From positions 1 to 64,000 of the forward strand of contig NZ_JHET01000006.1 in NCBI RefSeq assembly GCF_000685355.1: a stretch of DNA of 64,000 bases, given 5' to 3'. Within the stretch, counting starts at the first letter, position 1; each line of letters opens with the position of its first letter. The notes under the pieces were generated by a model. It saw nothing but the letters and a program-made list of their open reading frames with translations. It searched no databases and was not told the DNA's origin. Positions 8,910 to 18,094 of this stretch are shown in pieces. The translations under genes were made by a program, and so were the position numbers. The stretch is from Microbacterium sp. CH12i (GTDB lineage Bacteria; Actinomycetota; Actinomycetes; Actinomycetales; Microbacteriaceae).

Positions 8910-9991
8910 CACAGACTCCTCACCGCGCTCACTGCGACACGATGCGGCTCCTCCGTCAGAGGGGCATCGCTGCGTGCTCGTTCAGGCGCAGCAGGCTTCC
9001 TGGACGGCGTATGGCGGCTCAAACCGGGAGGGTCGCCGTTGCCGACCTGGTCCGTGGGGAGCTGGTCGAGGATCGACGCGGCGGTCCTTCGGACGCGTTC
9101 GCCGGTGGCCTGCACCACTTCGACTGGGGACTTCTCCGGCACTGTCGCCGCCCACACCGACACGTAAGGGATCGTGTAGTCGCTGCTGTCCATGCCGTGG
9201 GCGGCGGCGACCATCAGCGCGACCGAGTCCGCCTCGACCTCTCCGATCCCGCGATGCGCAACACCGTCCGGATTCTCCGGCCCATGCAGCAGGACATGTG
9301 CGAACTCGTGCAGGAGCGTCTTCACCTGCGCCGCCTCGGGCATGTTCTCCCGCACCGCCACCGTGTTCGATTGGAAGTCGGTGAGACCGTTCGCGCCGTG
9401 AATTATGCCCTCGTGCGGCACCCGCAACACCGTGAACCCCTCCGCCTCCAACAGCGTGGCGACGCCCTCCCAGAGCCCGTCGGGCGCCTCACCTTTCAGC
9501 AGGCGCGGTGATGGAGGTGTGGGGATCGGGTCGCCGCCGGTCTGTGAGACATCCCAGACATAGGCGGGACGGGCGCCGACCATGCGAGACCGCACCGCCT
9601 CACCGGGCTTCGCCTTCTCGAACCGGCCGAGCCTGCGCCACGAGTCCGCTTCCTTTGGCGTGAACGAGGCGAACCGGCCGGTGACCGGGGCGAGGATCAT
9701 ATACCCCGGCTGGCCCTTCTCGACCTGTCGACCGAGCATCTGCCATTGCTTGAACCCCGCCACATAGGTCGGTACCGGCTCCGGCACGCGGCCCGACTCG
9801 AACGCCGCCTGATGCTGCGCGAAGATCATGAGAGTGTTGTTGAACGAGCGGGCACGGAACCGGGCCGCGAACTCCAACGCTCGTTTCCAATCCTCGCCCG
9901 ACACCAACGACTGCACCGCGCCGGTGAGCTGTTCATGCAGCGCGTCGAGCTTCGCGTCCCGCGCCGCGTGCTGTTCCTCAGTGGTTGCCAC
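8909..9991 (-). CDS. ArdC-type protein with ImmA/IrrE-like metallopeptidase domain
   Basis: 360 residues from GTG 9991, preceded by GGGAGGA; longer in-frame starts to 10075 lack such a site. Residues about 5-110 form an ArdC-like ssDNA-binding domain (FAARFRARSFNNTLMIFAQH, then VAGFKQWQMLGRQVEKGQ). The middle carries a zincin HEFAH motif with downstream GEVEADSVA, the M78/IrrE pattern. ArdC proteins protect incoming single-stranded DNA from restriction during conjugation, so this is an early-entry protein. It heads the visible minus-strand transfer/replication operon, overlapping the primase start. The Pro-rich tail after about residue 320 is poorly conserved. Confidence 0.88.
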   Translation of the reverse strand: MATTEEQHAARDAKLDALHEQLTGAVQSLVSGEDWKRALEFAARFRARSFNNTLMIFAQHQAAFESGRVPEPVPTYVAGFKQWQMLGRQVEKGQPGYMILAPVTGRFASFTPKEADSWRRLGRFEKAKPGEAVRSRMVGARPAYVWDVSQTGGDPIPTPPSPRLLKGEAPDGLWEGVATLLEAEGFTVLRVPHEGIIHGANGLTDFQSNTVAVRENMPEAAQVKTLLHEFAHVLLHGPENPDGVAHRGIGEVEADSVALMVAAAHGMDSSDYTIPYVSVWAATVPEKSPVEVVQATGERVRRTAASILDQLPTDQVGNGDPPGLSRHTPSRKPAAPERARSDAPLTEEPHRVAVSAVRSL

Positions 9992-10236
9992 CGTCGTCCT
10001 CCCTTCAGCAGGCACCTGCACACGGCGGGTGACCTCTGCGACCAGAAGGTGCGCGAAGGGACTCAGGGAACGCAATCGAGACGGACGACGGACAGACTGT
10101 GAGCGACCGTCAGGTGCATCAGTGAACCCGACGTGGTCAGCCCACCTCTACCTCAGAAGTAGCCGACCTGGTGATCCGAGCGCGGGATCATGGTCGTTTC
10201 GCCCGGAAGAGCGCGCGTTCCCTCGGGGTTCAACGA

Positions 10237-11172
10237 CTACGGGGAATTGCGGCTGATTCGGCGATACTCGCTCGGAGTGACGCCGATGCTGCGGCGAAAC
10301 TGTTGCGCCGCAAAGTCAGGATCACCCCACCCGACCGATGCCGCGATAACCGAGATCGGTGAGTTCGTGCCCTTGAGTAAATGCGCCATGTGTTCCGCAC
10401 GTAGCATCGTCAGATACGCTATCGGCGACTTCCCGAACGCCTCTGTGAAAACGCGCCGCAGTTGTGAGGGAGATAGGTGTACCGCGCCTGCCAACTCGGG
10501 CACTGACCAACGGCGATCAAGCTCGCGTGCAAGGAGGTCAGCAGCCGTCCGAGCCTCTGCCCGCAGCGGTCCAAATGCACGTTGCCTGGGCACGGACGGC
10601 ACGACCGTGCTTCGCTGCGTTGAGGTGATCCGATGCCCAGTGACGGCGAGGTGCGGGACCACGACATCGAGCACTGCGGAGAGGAGCGCCTGCGCCCGGT
10701 AAAAGTGCCGCGCTTGCAGGCCGTCAACGCTCAGCGCTGCGAGTTCGTCTAGCCACGGCATCAGTAGCCCGGCACGGTCCTCACCGATACGGACGATCTG
10801 CGCCGGTTCCGCGTAATTCGTATCGAGAAAGTCGCTGGCATCGAGGCGGTCCTTGAAGAATGCTGCGTACTGCCAGAACACTTGATCGATCAGATAGTCG
10901 CGATCCAGGTACAGAGTTGTCGTCGTTATCCACCCCTCGGGCTCGGCCCCACAGAGAGTGTTCGCCGCGAGAACGACGACGTCACCGAGGTTGACGTGAA
11001 CGCAGCCGAACTCACTGAACAAACGGGCGCCACCGGCTCGAACGATAATGAACTTCACGCAATCGAATGCGATCGGCGCGACGGAGCGATGATCGCAACG
11101 AGTACGCGCGAGGATCGGCACGAAGATCTGCCGAGAATCCTCAGACTTATCGGTCTCCGCGGTGCCTGTCAC
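10237..11172 (-). CDS. AraC-family transcriptional regulator
   Basis: 311 residues from GTG 11172. The C-terminal 100 residues are a classic double HTH: LDRRWSVPELAGAVHLSPSQ, FTEAFGKSPIAYL, then SVIAASVGWGDPDFAAQQFR and GVTPSEYR. The N-terminal domain (about 200 residues) is beta-rich and AraC-like, with no obvious ligand signature. It is separated by 161-245 bases from the ardC gene downstream on the same strand, so it may have its own promoter, and it is a plausible controller of transfer operon expression. The intergenic stretch 9992-10236 shows no gene. Confidence 0.88.
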   Translation of the reverse strand: MTGTAETDKSEDSRQIFVPILARTRCDHRSVAPIAFDCVKFIIVRAGGARLFSEFGCVHVNLGDVVVLAANTLCGAEPEGWITTTTLYLDRDYLIDQVFWQYAAFFKDRLDASDFLDTNYAEPAQIVRIGEDRAGLLMPWLDELAALSVDGLQARHFYRAQALLSAVLDVVVPHLAVTGHRITSTQRSTVVPSVPRQRAFGPLRAEARTAADLLARELDRRWSVPELAGAVHLSPSQLRRVFTEAFGKSPIAYLTMLRAEHMAHLLKGTNSPISVIAASVGWGDPDFAAQQFRRSIGVTPSEYRRISRNSP

Positions 11173-11258
11173 TCGCTATTTCCTGCGTCGCGAGGGGCCA
11201 AGCGTGTTGCCGCCGTTGAGCACGTCGGAAGGCTGTGAATAGTCACGTCGTGCAAGCT

Positions 11259-11687
11259 TCACGACTCTGGGGTCGTGAACGATCTCTCGTAGGCCGTGAT
11301 CCAGCGCTGCTGTTCGGCTGTGACTGGATGCGGTTCCGAGTAGACGTGCTCGAACATGCGCTCAGGTGAAGGGTCAGGGAGGGCAAGCAGCCGCTGCCTG
11401 ATGTCCATCGCGTGTGCGGCGTTGTTCTCGTCGATGCCATCGAACACGTCCTCGGTGACGCCTTGCGCTGCGAGATGTGCCCGCAGGCGTGGGATCGGAT
11501 CCCTAGCCAGCCAACGGTCGTACTCCTTGGCGGAGCGGTACTTCGTCGGGTCATCGGAGGAAGTGTGAGGGCCAAGGCGGTAGGTTTGCGCTTCGATGAG
11601 GGCTGGACCCCCGCCGTCGCGGACCCGGTTCATGACTTCGCGGGTGACCGCGTAGCTGGCGAGGATGTCGTTACCGTCGATCTCGTA
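11259..11687 (-). pseudogene. 3' fragment of pyruvate/2-oxoacid dehydrogenase E1 alpha gene
   Basis: The reading frame is homologous to the C-terminal third of thiamine-diphosphate E1 alpha subunits: IDGNDILASYAVTREVMNR, then GGGPALIEAQTYRLGPHTSS, DDPTKYR and the conserved RDPIPRLR helix. The thiamine-binding region and the phosphorylation-loop start are absent. At base 11688 the frame changes abruptly into the truncated glycosyltransferase, so this is a fusion scar, not a gene start. The first in-frame ATG (11633) has no good ribosome site. Probably a dead remnant of a catabolic gene carried as cargo. Confidence 0.85.
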
Positions 11688-12582
11688 GCATCACGAATAC
11701 TGTCGCCTGATGATGAATCTCGACGAGCCGTGTGTCGCTCATATAACCGTGGAAGGTGACACGTCCGGCCAGCCCAAGGCGACGCGCTAAGTCCTCCAAG
11801 CGTGCCCGTTCGACACCGCTGCCGACGACGTCCAGGTGTGCGCGATGTCCCTGCGGGATGAGAGAAAACGCCGTCAAGAGGGTGCTGAGGTTTTTCTCAG
11901 GGTCGAGGCGTCCGACGAACAAGATCCGGTTGGTGATCGGGCGTATGGTTTTTGGGATGAAACGGTCGAGGTCGATGCCGCAAGACACCGGCAGCACGTG
12001 GCGCAGTCGTGCTTGCGTTTCGAGGTAGCGAGCGGCGGTGGGTGTGGGACTCGTGACGATATCTGCTCGTGAGTAGACGGTGTTGGCGAGGTTCCATCCG
12101 AACCGTGTCAGTCGAGGGTGGAGCCGTGCGGGAAGGCCGCTGAATTCGACAACGTTGTCGGGCATGACGTGATTGGTCGCGACGATGGGGACGCAGAGTC
12201 GGTCTGCTTCATAGGCGAGGCCGCGGCCGATGTCGATGTCGATGAACGATTGCAGGTGCACGACGGTGGGCCGCACCTCGCCGAGGATGGTGCGCACCTG
12301 CCGGCGCACTTCCCAGGGAGGTGTTACTCGGAGCCATTCGTGGAACGGCCACCGCAGGCTCCGCAGCCGATGCACGATGATCCGCTGCCCGCCGTAGATC
12401 TCGACACCGGAGGTGGAACGCATGCAGGAGGCGGGGGCGATGACGTGCACCTCGTGTCCGCGGCGGGCGAGTCGGACGGCGTGGTCTTGGGTGAACCGGG
12501 CGGCACCGTTGATGTCAGGAAAGAAGGTGTCAGCGCCGATCAGGATACGCGACGGGTTCAGGAAGGAGTCGTTATGCGGCAC
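11671..12582 (-). pseudogene. GT4-family glycosyltransferase, truncated at the 3' end
   Basis: Starts at GTG 12582, overlapping the patatin stop by 11 bases. It has a complete N-terminal GT-B domain (IGADTFFPDINGAARFT, then VVHLQSF and NHVMPDNV) and the start of the C-terminal donor-binding domain (RILFVGRLDPEKN, then HGYMSD). It breaks after HHQATVFVM, just where GT4 enzymes have the PS...E...E nucleotide-sugar-binding motif, and continues as five residues of out-of-frame E1 alpha sequence. Without the EX7E region it should be inactive. GT4 enzymes of this type act on mannosylated glycolipids or similar, but the acceptor cannot be told. Confidence 0.85.
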
Positions 12583-13348
12583 AGGACTGCTGGTCTTTCC
12601 ATTCGGTGAGAGCTGTGCGCGCGGCGGCATAGCCGGCGTCAATGATTCTCGGGACATCCGCACGGGACCACTGGGAGGCTCCGTCAAGGTCCGGGCGGAT
12701 CATCAGCACGTTCCGTGAGGACTCCAGGGTGGCAATGTGCGCCGAGGACGGCACCAGCGGAACGCGTTCCCACTCGGGGCGGAGGCGGACAGCGATCGTG
12801 AACGTCGCACCAAGGTGCTGGGCGGCTTCGATAGGGAGATTCGCGGCGAGCCCTCCGTCGACGAGGACCCGGTCGTCGATGACGACTGGGGAGAACACGC
12901 CGGGGACCGCGATACTTGCTCGCAGTGCGCGCCCCAAGGGACCGGCCGTCAGGTGGACCGCTCGGCGGCTGCGCAGATCGGTGGCGACCGCTGCGAAACG
13001 GCGTGGGAGTTCCTCAATCTGGGGCTCCCCTCCGAGACGGTCGATCGTGCGGAGCAGTGCGGCGCTGTCCAGCAGTCCCAGTCGTGGCGTGGGCCTCAAC
13101 CAACCGAATGTGGACCAGTCGGCTTGCCGCACCGTCTCCTCGATCTGCGCCAGTGGAAGGCATGCAGCATACGCAGCCCCGACCAGAGCACCCGCGCTGG
13201 TGCCGGTCACTACTCGCGGTGAAAGCCGCAACTCCCGCAACGCCAGCAGCACCCCTACGTGCGCTGCCCCCAGGGCACCGCCGCCGCCGAGAGCGAGACC
13301 GAGCACGGCCCGCTCACGCGTCGCGAGTCCTGTCACCATCTCGAGCAT
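12572..13348 (-). CDS. Patatin-like phospholipase (RssA-like)
   Basis: 258 residues. It shows the full patatin signature: oxyanion hole GLALGGGGALGAAHVGVL at about residues 17-34, nucleophile elbow GTSAG at about 48-52, and the catalytic aspartate in VDGGLAANLPIEAA. The predicted serine-aspartate dyad hydrolase would act on membrane or storage lipids. It lies just upstream of and overlaps the truncated glycosyltransferase, and ends two bases before the TetR gene's stop region begins, so all three are on the minus strand and may be co-transcribed from the tetR promoter. The gene appears intact. Confidence 0.9.
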   Translation of the reverse strand: MLEMVTGLATRERAVLGLALGGGGALGAAHVGVLLALRELRLSPRVVTGTSAGALVGAAYAACLPLAQIEETVRQADWSTFGWLRPTPRLGLLDSAALLRTIDRLGGEPQIEELPRRFAAVATDLRSRRAVHLTAGPLGRALRASIAVPGVFSPVVIDDRVLVDGGLAANLPIEAAQHLGATFTIAVRLRPEWERVPLVPSSAHIATLESSRNVLMIRPDLDGASQWSRADVPRIIDAGYAAARTALTEWKDQQSCAA

Positions 13349-13349
13349 C

Positions 13350-13925
13350 TCAGACAGAGGGAAGGCGCTGGGCGGCGGCAGGGTTCAGGCTGTCCAGTAA
13401 CAGGCTGAGGTACCTGCGGCGCTGCGGACCGGACGGGATCGAACCGAAACCTGCGGCGATCATCGTCAACAAGTTCGGGATGTCTTCCGCAACGATGTCC
13501 TCCCGAAGGTTCCCCGCCTCTTGTGCTCGCGCGACCGCCGGCACCAGCGCTGCGATGTTCGCACTCACCAACACGTGCGTTGCGCCAGCCACGTTGCCCA
13601 GCGAGACCGCGAGACCGCGCTCACGGTCCAGCACGCCGAGCAATCGCTCTCCGAGCTTTAGCAGCACTTCGCGAGGGGTATTAGTGCGTTCGAACTCCTC
13701 GAAAATCGGCTGAATATCGCGGATGAACACCTGCTGGTACACCGCCATCGCCAGTGTCTCCCGGTTCGGAAAGTGCCGATACAGGGTGGCAATCCCCACG
13801 CAGGCTTCTTTCGCGATCCGATTCAGTGTTCCCGACCCGTCACCGGCAGCGAACACGCGTTTCGCCGCCTCAATAATCCGAGACACGCTCGCCGCCGCAT
13901 CCACCCGCATCGTCGACGCATTCAC
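13350..13925 (-). CDS. TetR-family repressor, divergent from mmpL
   Basis: 191 residues from GTG 13925, with GGAGG eight bases upstream. The N-terminal HTH reads SRIIEAAKRVFAAGDGSGTL, then RIAKEACVGIATLYRHFPNR, a canonical TetR DNA-binding domain. The C-terminal ligand domain is helical. It is divergently transcribed from the MmpL gene across a 143-base intergenic region, the usual arrangement for a repressor of an efflux pump, so autoregulation plus mmpL control is the likely function. The ligand cannot be inferred. Confidence 0.88.
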   Translation of the reverse strand: MNASTMRVDAAASVSRIIEAAKRVFAAGDGSGTLNRIAKEACVGIATLYRHFPNRETLAMAVYQQVFIRDIQPIFEEFERTNTPREVLLKLGERLLGVLDRERGLAVSLGNVAGATHVLVSANIAALVPAVARAQEAGNLREDIVAEDIPNLLTMIAAGFGSIPSGPQRRRYLSLLLDSLNPAAAQRLPSV

Positions 13926-14068
13926 CCCGACCACCTCCAGTTTCGGTTTGACAACCGCCAAGACTTGATAGCAGACTACCACATTGATAGGTGACTATCA
14001 CTTGTTCGCAGTGGTGCGGCATCTCAAGCCGCGGGCTGGGATGCCCGTGACGGAGAGGCGTGTATCGG

Positions 14069-16372
14069 ATGTCGTCGTTGTTGTATCGGTGGGGGCGTAT
14101 CGCCTTCCGCAAGAAATGGTGGGTGACAGGGGTCTGGGCGGTTCTGATCGCCGCGATCGTCAGCGTGATCGTGGTGAACCCACCGCAGTTGAGCAACGAG
14201 ATCCGCATCGACGGGACCCCGGCGCAGGAAGTGATCGATGACCTTGCTGACCGGCTTCCTGATGCCTCCGGAGGGCAGGGGATCCTCGCCTTCCACACCA
14301 CTGACGGTGAGCGGATCGACGAGGGCGAGAACCTTGCAGCGATGCTGGAGGCGGTCGAGGAGATCTACGGCACCGAGCACGTGATCGATGTGCGCGAACA
14401 GTTGGCGGATGAGATCGCTAAGGGGCCCGATAGTCTGTTGTTGCAGTCGTCGGCCGCGATCGCGCAAGCGCAGGCCGCCGGGGACGTTGATACGGACGCA
14501 CCGACCTCGCTGATCGTGCAGGAGATGCCGGTGCCGGGGATCGTGATCTCTTCGGACGGGGAAACGGCCTTGTTCCAGTTCGTGTTTGACGAGCAGACGT
14601 TCGAGCTTCCCGAGGGCACCGTCGATGACACGATCGAAGCCGCCGAGTCAGCGGTCGAGGGTCAGAACATCGAGGTCTTGCCCTCCTCGACGATGATCCA
14701 GATTCCCGAACTCGTGGGCGTGGGCGAGATCGTCGGCGTCGCCATTGCCGCCCTTGTGTTGATCGTCACTCTCGGTTCCCTGGTCGCTGCGGGCCTCCCG
14801 CTGGTCTCGGCGCTGTCAGGGGTCGCGGTCGGTGTGGGAGGGGCGTTCGCGATCTCTTCGATCGTGCCGATGCACTCCCTGACGGCTGTCCTCGGGCTGA
14901 TGCTGGGCCTTGCGGTCGGGATCGACTACGCCCTGTTCATCGTGAACCGGCAACGCAGGCTCATCCTCGATATGAAACTCTCCGCCCAAGAGGCCACTGG
15001 GCGCGCAATCGGCACGGCAGGCAGCGCCGTGTTCTTCGCCGGCACCACCGTCGTGATCGCGCTCCTCGCGCTCATGGTCGTGCAGATCCAGCTCCTCACG
15101 ACGATGGCGATCACCGCGGCCGCAACAGTCCTCATCGCGGTGCTATCCGCGCTGACTCTGCTCCCGGCACTGCTGGGAATCGTGGGGGAACGGATCTGCT
15201 CCGATTACGCCCGGGCCAAAGCCGCACACACACACCAGAAGGGCTCCTCGCACAGAGTCGCGAACACCTGGTCACGTTTCCTCGTGAAGAACCGGTACCT
15301 CGCAGCCGTCGGGGCTCTCGTTGTCGCGGGAGCCATCGCCGCTCCCATGCTGGACATGAACCTCGGACTGCCGTCCGGGGCCAGCTATCACCCGGACACC
15401 GCGCAGCGGCAAAGCTTCGAGGTCGTCAGCGACAGCTTCGGCCCCGGATACAACGGCCCACTCGTCCTCGCCGCAACGTCACCGGATGACGACGCGATCC
15501 CCGCCGCCGACATCGCGGGGATCTACCGCGACCTCAGCGACATGGACGGGGTGAGTGCCGTCTCTCTCGGGGGTCTCGATGAGGATGGCACGACAGCCGT
15601 GTTCTCCGTGATCCCCGACACCGCGCCCACCTCCGCGGAAACCGCCGACCTCGTCACCGCCATTCGCGACCACGCCGACGCGTTCACCAGCGACTACGGT
15701 GTGGACGTCGGGGTGACGGGGTTCGCGGCCCTCGCGATCGATGTCTCCGAGCGCCTGGCCAGCGTGCTGCCGCTATATATCGCCGTGGTCGTCGGGCTCT
15801 CCCTGATCGTGCTGCTGTTGGTGTTCCGATCGATCATCGTGCCGATCAAGGCCACGATCGGGTTCCTGCTGTCGATCGGCGCGACGTTCGGGGCGACCAC
15901 CGCGGTGTTCCAATGGGGTTGGCTGCAGCCACTGTTCGGGATGGACGCCTCCGCACCGGTGTTGAGTCTGCTGCCGATCGTCCTCACCGGAGTCCTCTAC
16001 GGCCTGGCCATGGACTACGAGGTGTTCCTGGTCTCCTCCATGAAGGAGGCGCACGTCCATGGACACACCGGGCGCGAATCCGTGACTGTCGGGTTCGCCG
16101 TGGCAAGTCGCGTCGTCGTTGCCGCCGCCATCATCATGATCAGCGTGTTCGCTGGGTTCATCTACAACCCCGAACCCATGATCGCCCAGTTCGGGTTCGC
16201 CCTCGCATTCGGCATCCTTGTCGACGCGTTCCTGGTGCGGATGACCTTCGTCCCCGCCGTCATGGCGATCGTCGGAGAGAAGGCGTGGTGGCTGCCACGG
16301 TGGCTCGACCGCCTCCTCCCCGACCTTGATATCGAGGGCGACAAGCTCGCCAAGCAACTCGAACGGGCATAG
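14069..16372 (+). CDS. MmpL-type RND transporter
   Basis: 767 residues from ATG 14069 (GAGAGG ten bases upstream; an in-frame GTG at 14060 is too close to it). Two repeats each consist of a large extracytoplasmic loop and a cluster of hydrophobic helices. The first helix is at about residues 20-38, then a loop to about 210, then five helices with the family motif GLAVGIDYALFIVNRQR; the second half has the equivalent GLAMDYEVFLVSSMKEAH. The proton-motive-force-driven transporter is likely to export lipids or drugs. It is paired with the divergent TetR gene and followed at once by a strong hairpin. It looks complete and is the one clearly functional metabolic/resistance cargo here. Confidence 0.92.
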   Translation: MSSLLYRWGRIAFRKKWWVTGVWAVLIAAIVSVIVVNPPQLSNEIRIDGTPAQEVIDDLADRLPDASGGQGILAFHTTDGERIDEGENLAAMLEAVEEIYGTEHVIDVREQLADEIAKGPDSLLLQSSAAIAQAQAAGDVDTDAPTSLIVQEMPVPGIVISSDGETALFQFVFDEQTFELPEGTVDDTIEAAESAVEGQNIEVLPSSTMIQIPELVGVGEIVGVAIAALVLIVTLGSLVAAGLPLVSALSGVAVGVGGAFAISSIVPMHSLTAVLGLMLGLAVGIDYALFIVNRQRRLILDMKLSAQEATGRAIGTAGSAVFFAGTTVVIALLALMVVQIQLLTTMAITAAATVLIAVLSALTLLPALLGIVGERICSDYARAKAAHTHQKGSSHRVANTWSRFLVKNRYLAAVGALVVAGAIAAPMLDMNLGLPSGASYHPDTAQRQSFEVVSDSFGPGYNGPLVLAATSPDDDAIPAADIAGIYRDLSDMDGVSAVSLGGLDEDGTTAVFSVIPDTAPTSAETADLVTAIRDHADAFTSDYGVDVGVTGFAALAIDVSERLASVLPLYIAVVVGLSLIVLLLVFRSIIVPIKATIGFLLSIGATFGATTAVFQWGWLQPLFGMDASAPVLSLLPIVLTGVLYGLAMDYEVFLVSSMKEAHVHGHTGRESVTVGFAVASRVVVAAAIIMISVFAGFIYNPEPMIAQFGFALAFGILVDAFLVRMTFVPAVMAIVGEKAWWLPRWLDRLLPDLDIEGDKLAKQLERA

Positions 16373-16418
16373 GAACGTGGGGGTGAGGGCTGCACGCTCG
16401 CCCTCACCCCCACGTTCC
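16372..16418 (+). terminator. Hairpin terminator after mmpL
   Basis: A perfect 19-base stem (16372-16390 with 16400-16418) around a nine-base loop begins on the last base of the mmpL stop codon. There is no T-run, as is common in high-GC actinobacteria. It separates the efflux gene from the truncated alcohol dehydrogenase. Confidence 0.8.
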
Positions 16419-16526
16419 TGACGTCGACACAGGCAAGAGGATGACGCCTAAACCGGAAAGCCCCACCTGTGCAAACTCCTCTCAGTTATCTCATAGCCCC
16501 GAACCCAGATCGAAAAGGAGAAGAAA

Positions 16527-16824
16527 ATGAAAGCAGCAGTAGTCCGCGAGTTCGGTGGAGGATTCCACACCGAGGATGTCACTCTGGCAGACCCCCTCGG
16601 GCGTGAAGTTCTCGTCGACGTTCAGGCCTCTGGTCTCTGTCACAGCGATGAACTTGCCTCCCAAACCAACCTCGGCTCCGACGTGCCCGCGGTGTTCGGG
16701 CATGAGGTTGCCGGAATCGTCCGAGCGGTAGGTCCCGAGGTGACGGACCTCGTCGTCGGCGACCACGTCTTTGCCTGTGTTGTTCAGTATTGCGGCGCTT
16801 GCGTGCGCTGCCTCTCCGGCAAGG
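16527..16824 (+). pseudogene. 5' fragment of zinc-dependent alcohol dehydrogenase, cut by IS3
   Basis: Starts at ATG 16527, with an AAAAGGAGAAG site upstream. The frame carries the N-terminal GroES-like domain of a class III/NDMA-type alcohol dehydrogenase: the catalytic zinc ligands in SGLCHSD and GHEVAGIV, then the start of the structural zinc lobe (CGACVRCLSGK). The Rossmann domain and about 270 residues are missing because the insertion sequence begins at 16825; reading through gives a stop at 16851-16853. Its 3' part is not on the other side of the element, where a methyltransferase fragment lies instead. Non-functional. Confidence 0.9.
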
Positions 16825-16885
16825 TGACCTGCCTGAGTTTCTCGGACACCTAGCATCGGGATGAGCCCGAGGAATGGAGTCCGTG

Positions 16886-17190
16886 ATGGCCAGGAAGGAC
16901 GCGTATCCGCGTGAGTTCAAGGAGCGTGCGGTTGCCTTGTATCGGACCAGCGGCAGGTCGATGGACGCGGTAGCGAAAGAGCTCGGTATCTCGTCAACGT
17001 CGCTGGCGAACTGGAACCGACAGGCAGCGATCGATGCCGGTGAACGGCCCGGGATCGTCACCGAAGACCGGGCGAGGTGGTGCGTCTTCGTCGAGACGTT
17101 CGACGGTTGGAATTGGAGAACGAGATCCTGAAGAAGGCGGCAGCGTATTTCGCGAAGGAGAACGTCCTCCCAAAAGGACTTACCGACTGA
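16886..17190 (+). CDS. IS3 transposase OrfA (one-base frameshift)
   Basis: The N-terminal part has the HTH typical of IS3 OrfA: YPREFKERAVALYR, then SMDAVAKELGISSTSLANW. After about residue 60 the frame is lost; the expected leucine-zipper end (VRRLELENEILKKAAAYFAK) is present in the next frame and finishes at the TGA 17188-17190. One G restored near 17073 joins them, giving about 101 residues. OrfA binds the terminal repeats and, through ribosome slippage, is the N-terminal part of the OrfAB transposase. The lesion may be sequencing error, as elsewhere in this window. Confidence 0.8.
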
Positions 17191-18056
17191 TCGCGCAACT
17201 GCATCAGCAGGATCCCGCCAGGTTCCGGATCCGCGTGCTCTGTCGGGTGCTGAAGGTCTCCCCGTCCGGGTTCTATGACTGGGCGAAGCGAGCACCGTCG
17301 CCTCGAGCAGTCGCTGATCGTGAACTGCTGGCCACGATCGAAGACATTCACGCGATGGCTCGCGGAACCTATGGAGCGCGCCGCGTGCACGCCGAACTGA
17401 CCCTCGGGCGCAGCGTCACTGTCGGCCGGTGCCGCGTTGAGCGTCTGATGCGGCAGGCAGGACTTCAGGGCGTGCATCGACGCCGTTTCCGCCACGGCGG
17501 CCATCGCCAGCCGGCAGTGTTCGACGATCACGTGCAACGCGTCTTCGTCGCCGATGCGCCCGACCGGCTCTGGGTGACGGACATCACCCAGCACCGCACC
17601 GGCGAAGGATGGGTCTATTGCGCGGCCGTGATCGACGTGTTTTCCCGCCGTTGCGTGGGCTGGTCGATCGCGGACCATCTGCGCACTGAGCTGATCGTGG
17701 ACGCGCTGGACATGGCCAGGTGGCGACGCAAACCCGTCGGAACGATCGTGCACTCTGATCGCGGCGCCCAGTTCACCTCCTGGCTGTTCGGTTCCCGTCT
17801 TCGCCAAGCCGGCCTGATGGGATCGATGGGGAAAGTCGCCTCGGCGTACGACAACGCGTTGATGGAGTCGTTCTTCGGCTCGATGCAGATCGAGCTGCTG
17901 GACCGCCGACACTGGGTCAGCCGTGCCCAACTCGGGCAGGCAATCTTCGAGTGGATCGAGGGGTTCTACAACCCGACCAGGCGACACTCCGCGTTGGGTT
18001 ATCGCAGCCCGATCGAGTTCGAGAGCCTTCACAAAGAGCTCCAGAAGGCGGCATGA
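17172..18056 (+). CDS. IS3 transposase OrfB (DDE integrase domain)
   Basis: Expressed in IS3 elements as an OrfAB fusion through -1 slippage; here the CCAAAAGG at about 17170-17177 is in the right place for slippage. It contains the HTH_21 region (TYGARRVHAELTLGR), then the catalytic DDE triad: D in WVTDITQ, D in IVHSDRGAQFTS, and E in NALMESFFGSMQIE, ending with the NPTRRHSALGYRSP motif. All catalytic residues are present, so the element may be active if OrfA is intact. Confidence 0.9.
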   Translation, partial: KRTYRLIAQLHQQDPARFRIRVLCRVLKVSPSGFYDWAKRAPSPRAVADRELLATIEDIHAMARGTYGARRVHAELTLGRSVTVGRCRVERLMRQAGLQGVHRRRFRHGGHRQPAVFDDHVQRVFVADAPDRLWVTDITQHRTGEGWVYCAAVIDVFSRRCVGWSIADHLRTELIVDALDMARWRRKPVGTIVHSDRGAQFTSWLFGSRLRQAGLMGSMGKVASAYDNALMESFFGSMQIELLDRRHWVSRAQLGQAIFEWIEGFYNPTRRHSALGYRSPIEFESLHKELQKAA

Positions 18057-18094
18057 TCAAGAACTAAAGAACTGTCCGAGAAACTCAGGGCAGG

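Noticed and set aside
10076-10236. A small gene between ardC and araC
   Set aside because: Open frames here are short, lack ribosome sites, and extend into the flanking genes in shadow frames.
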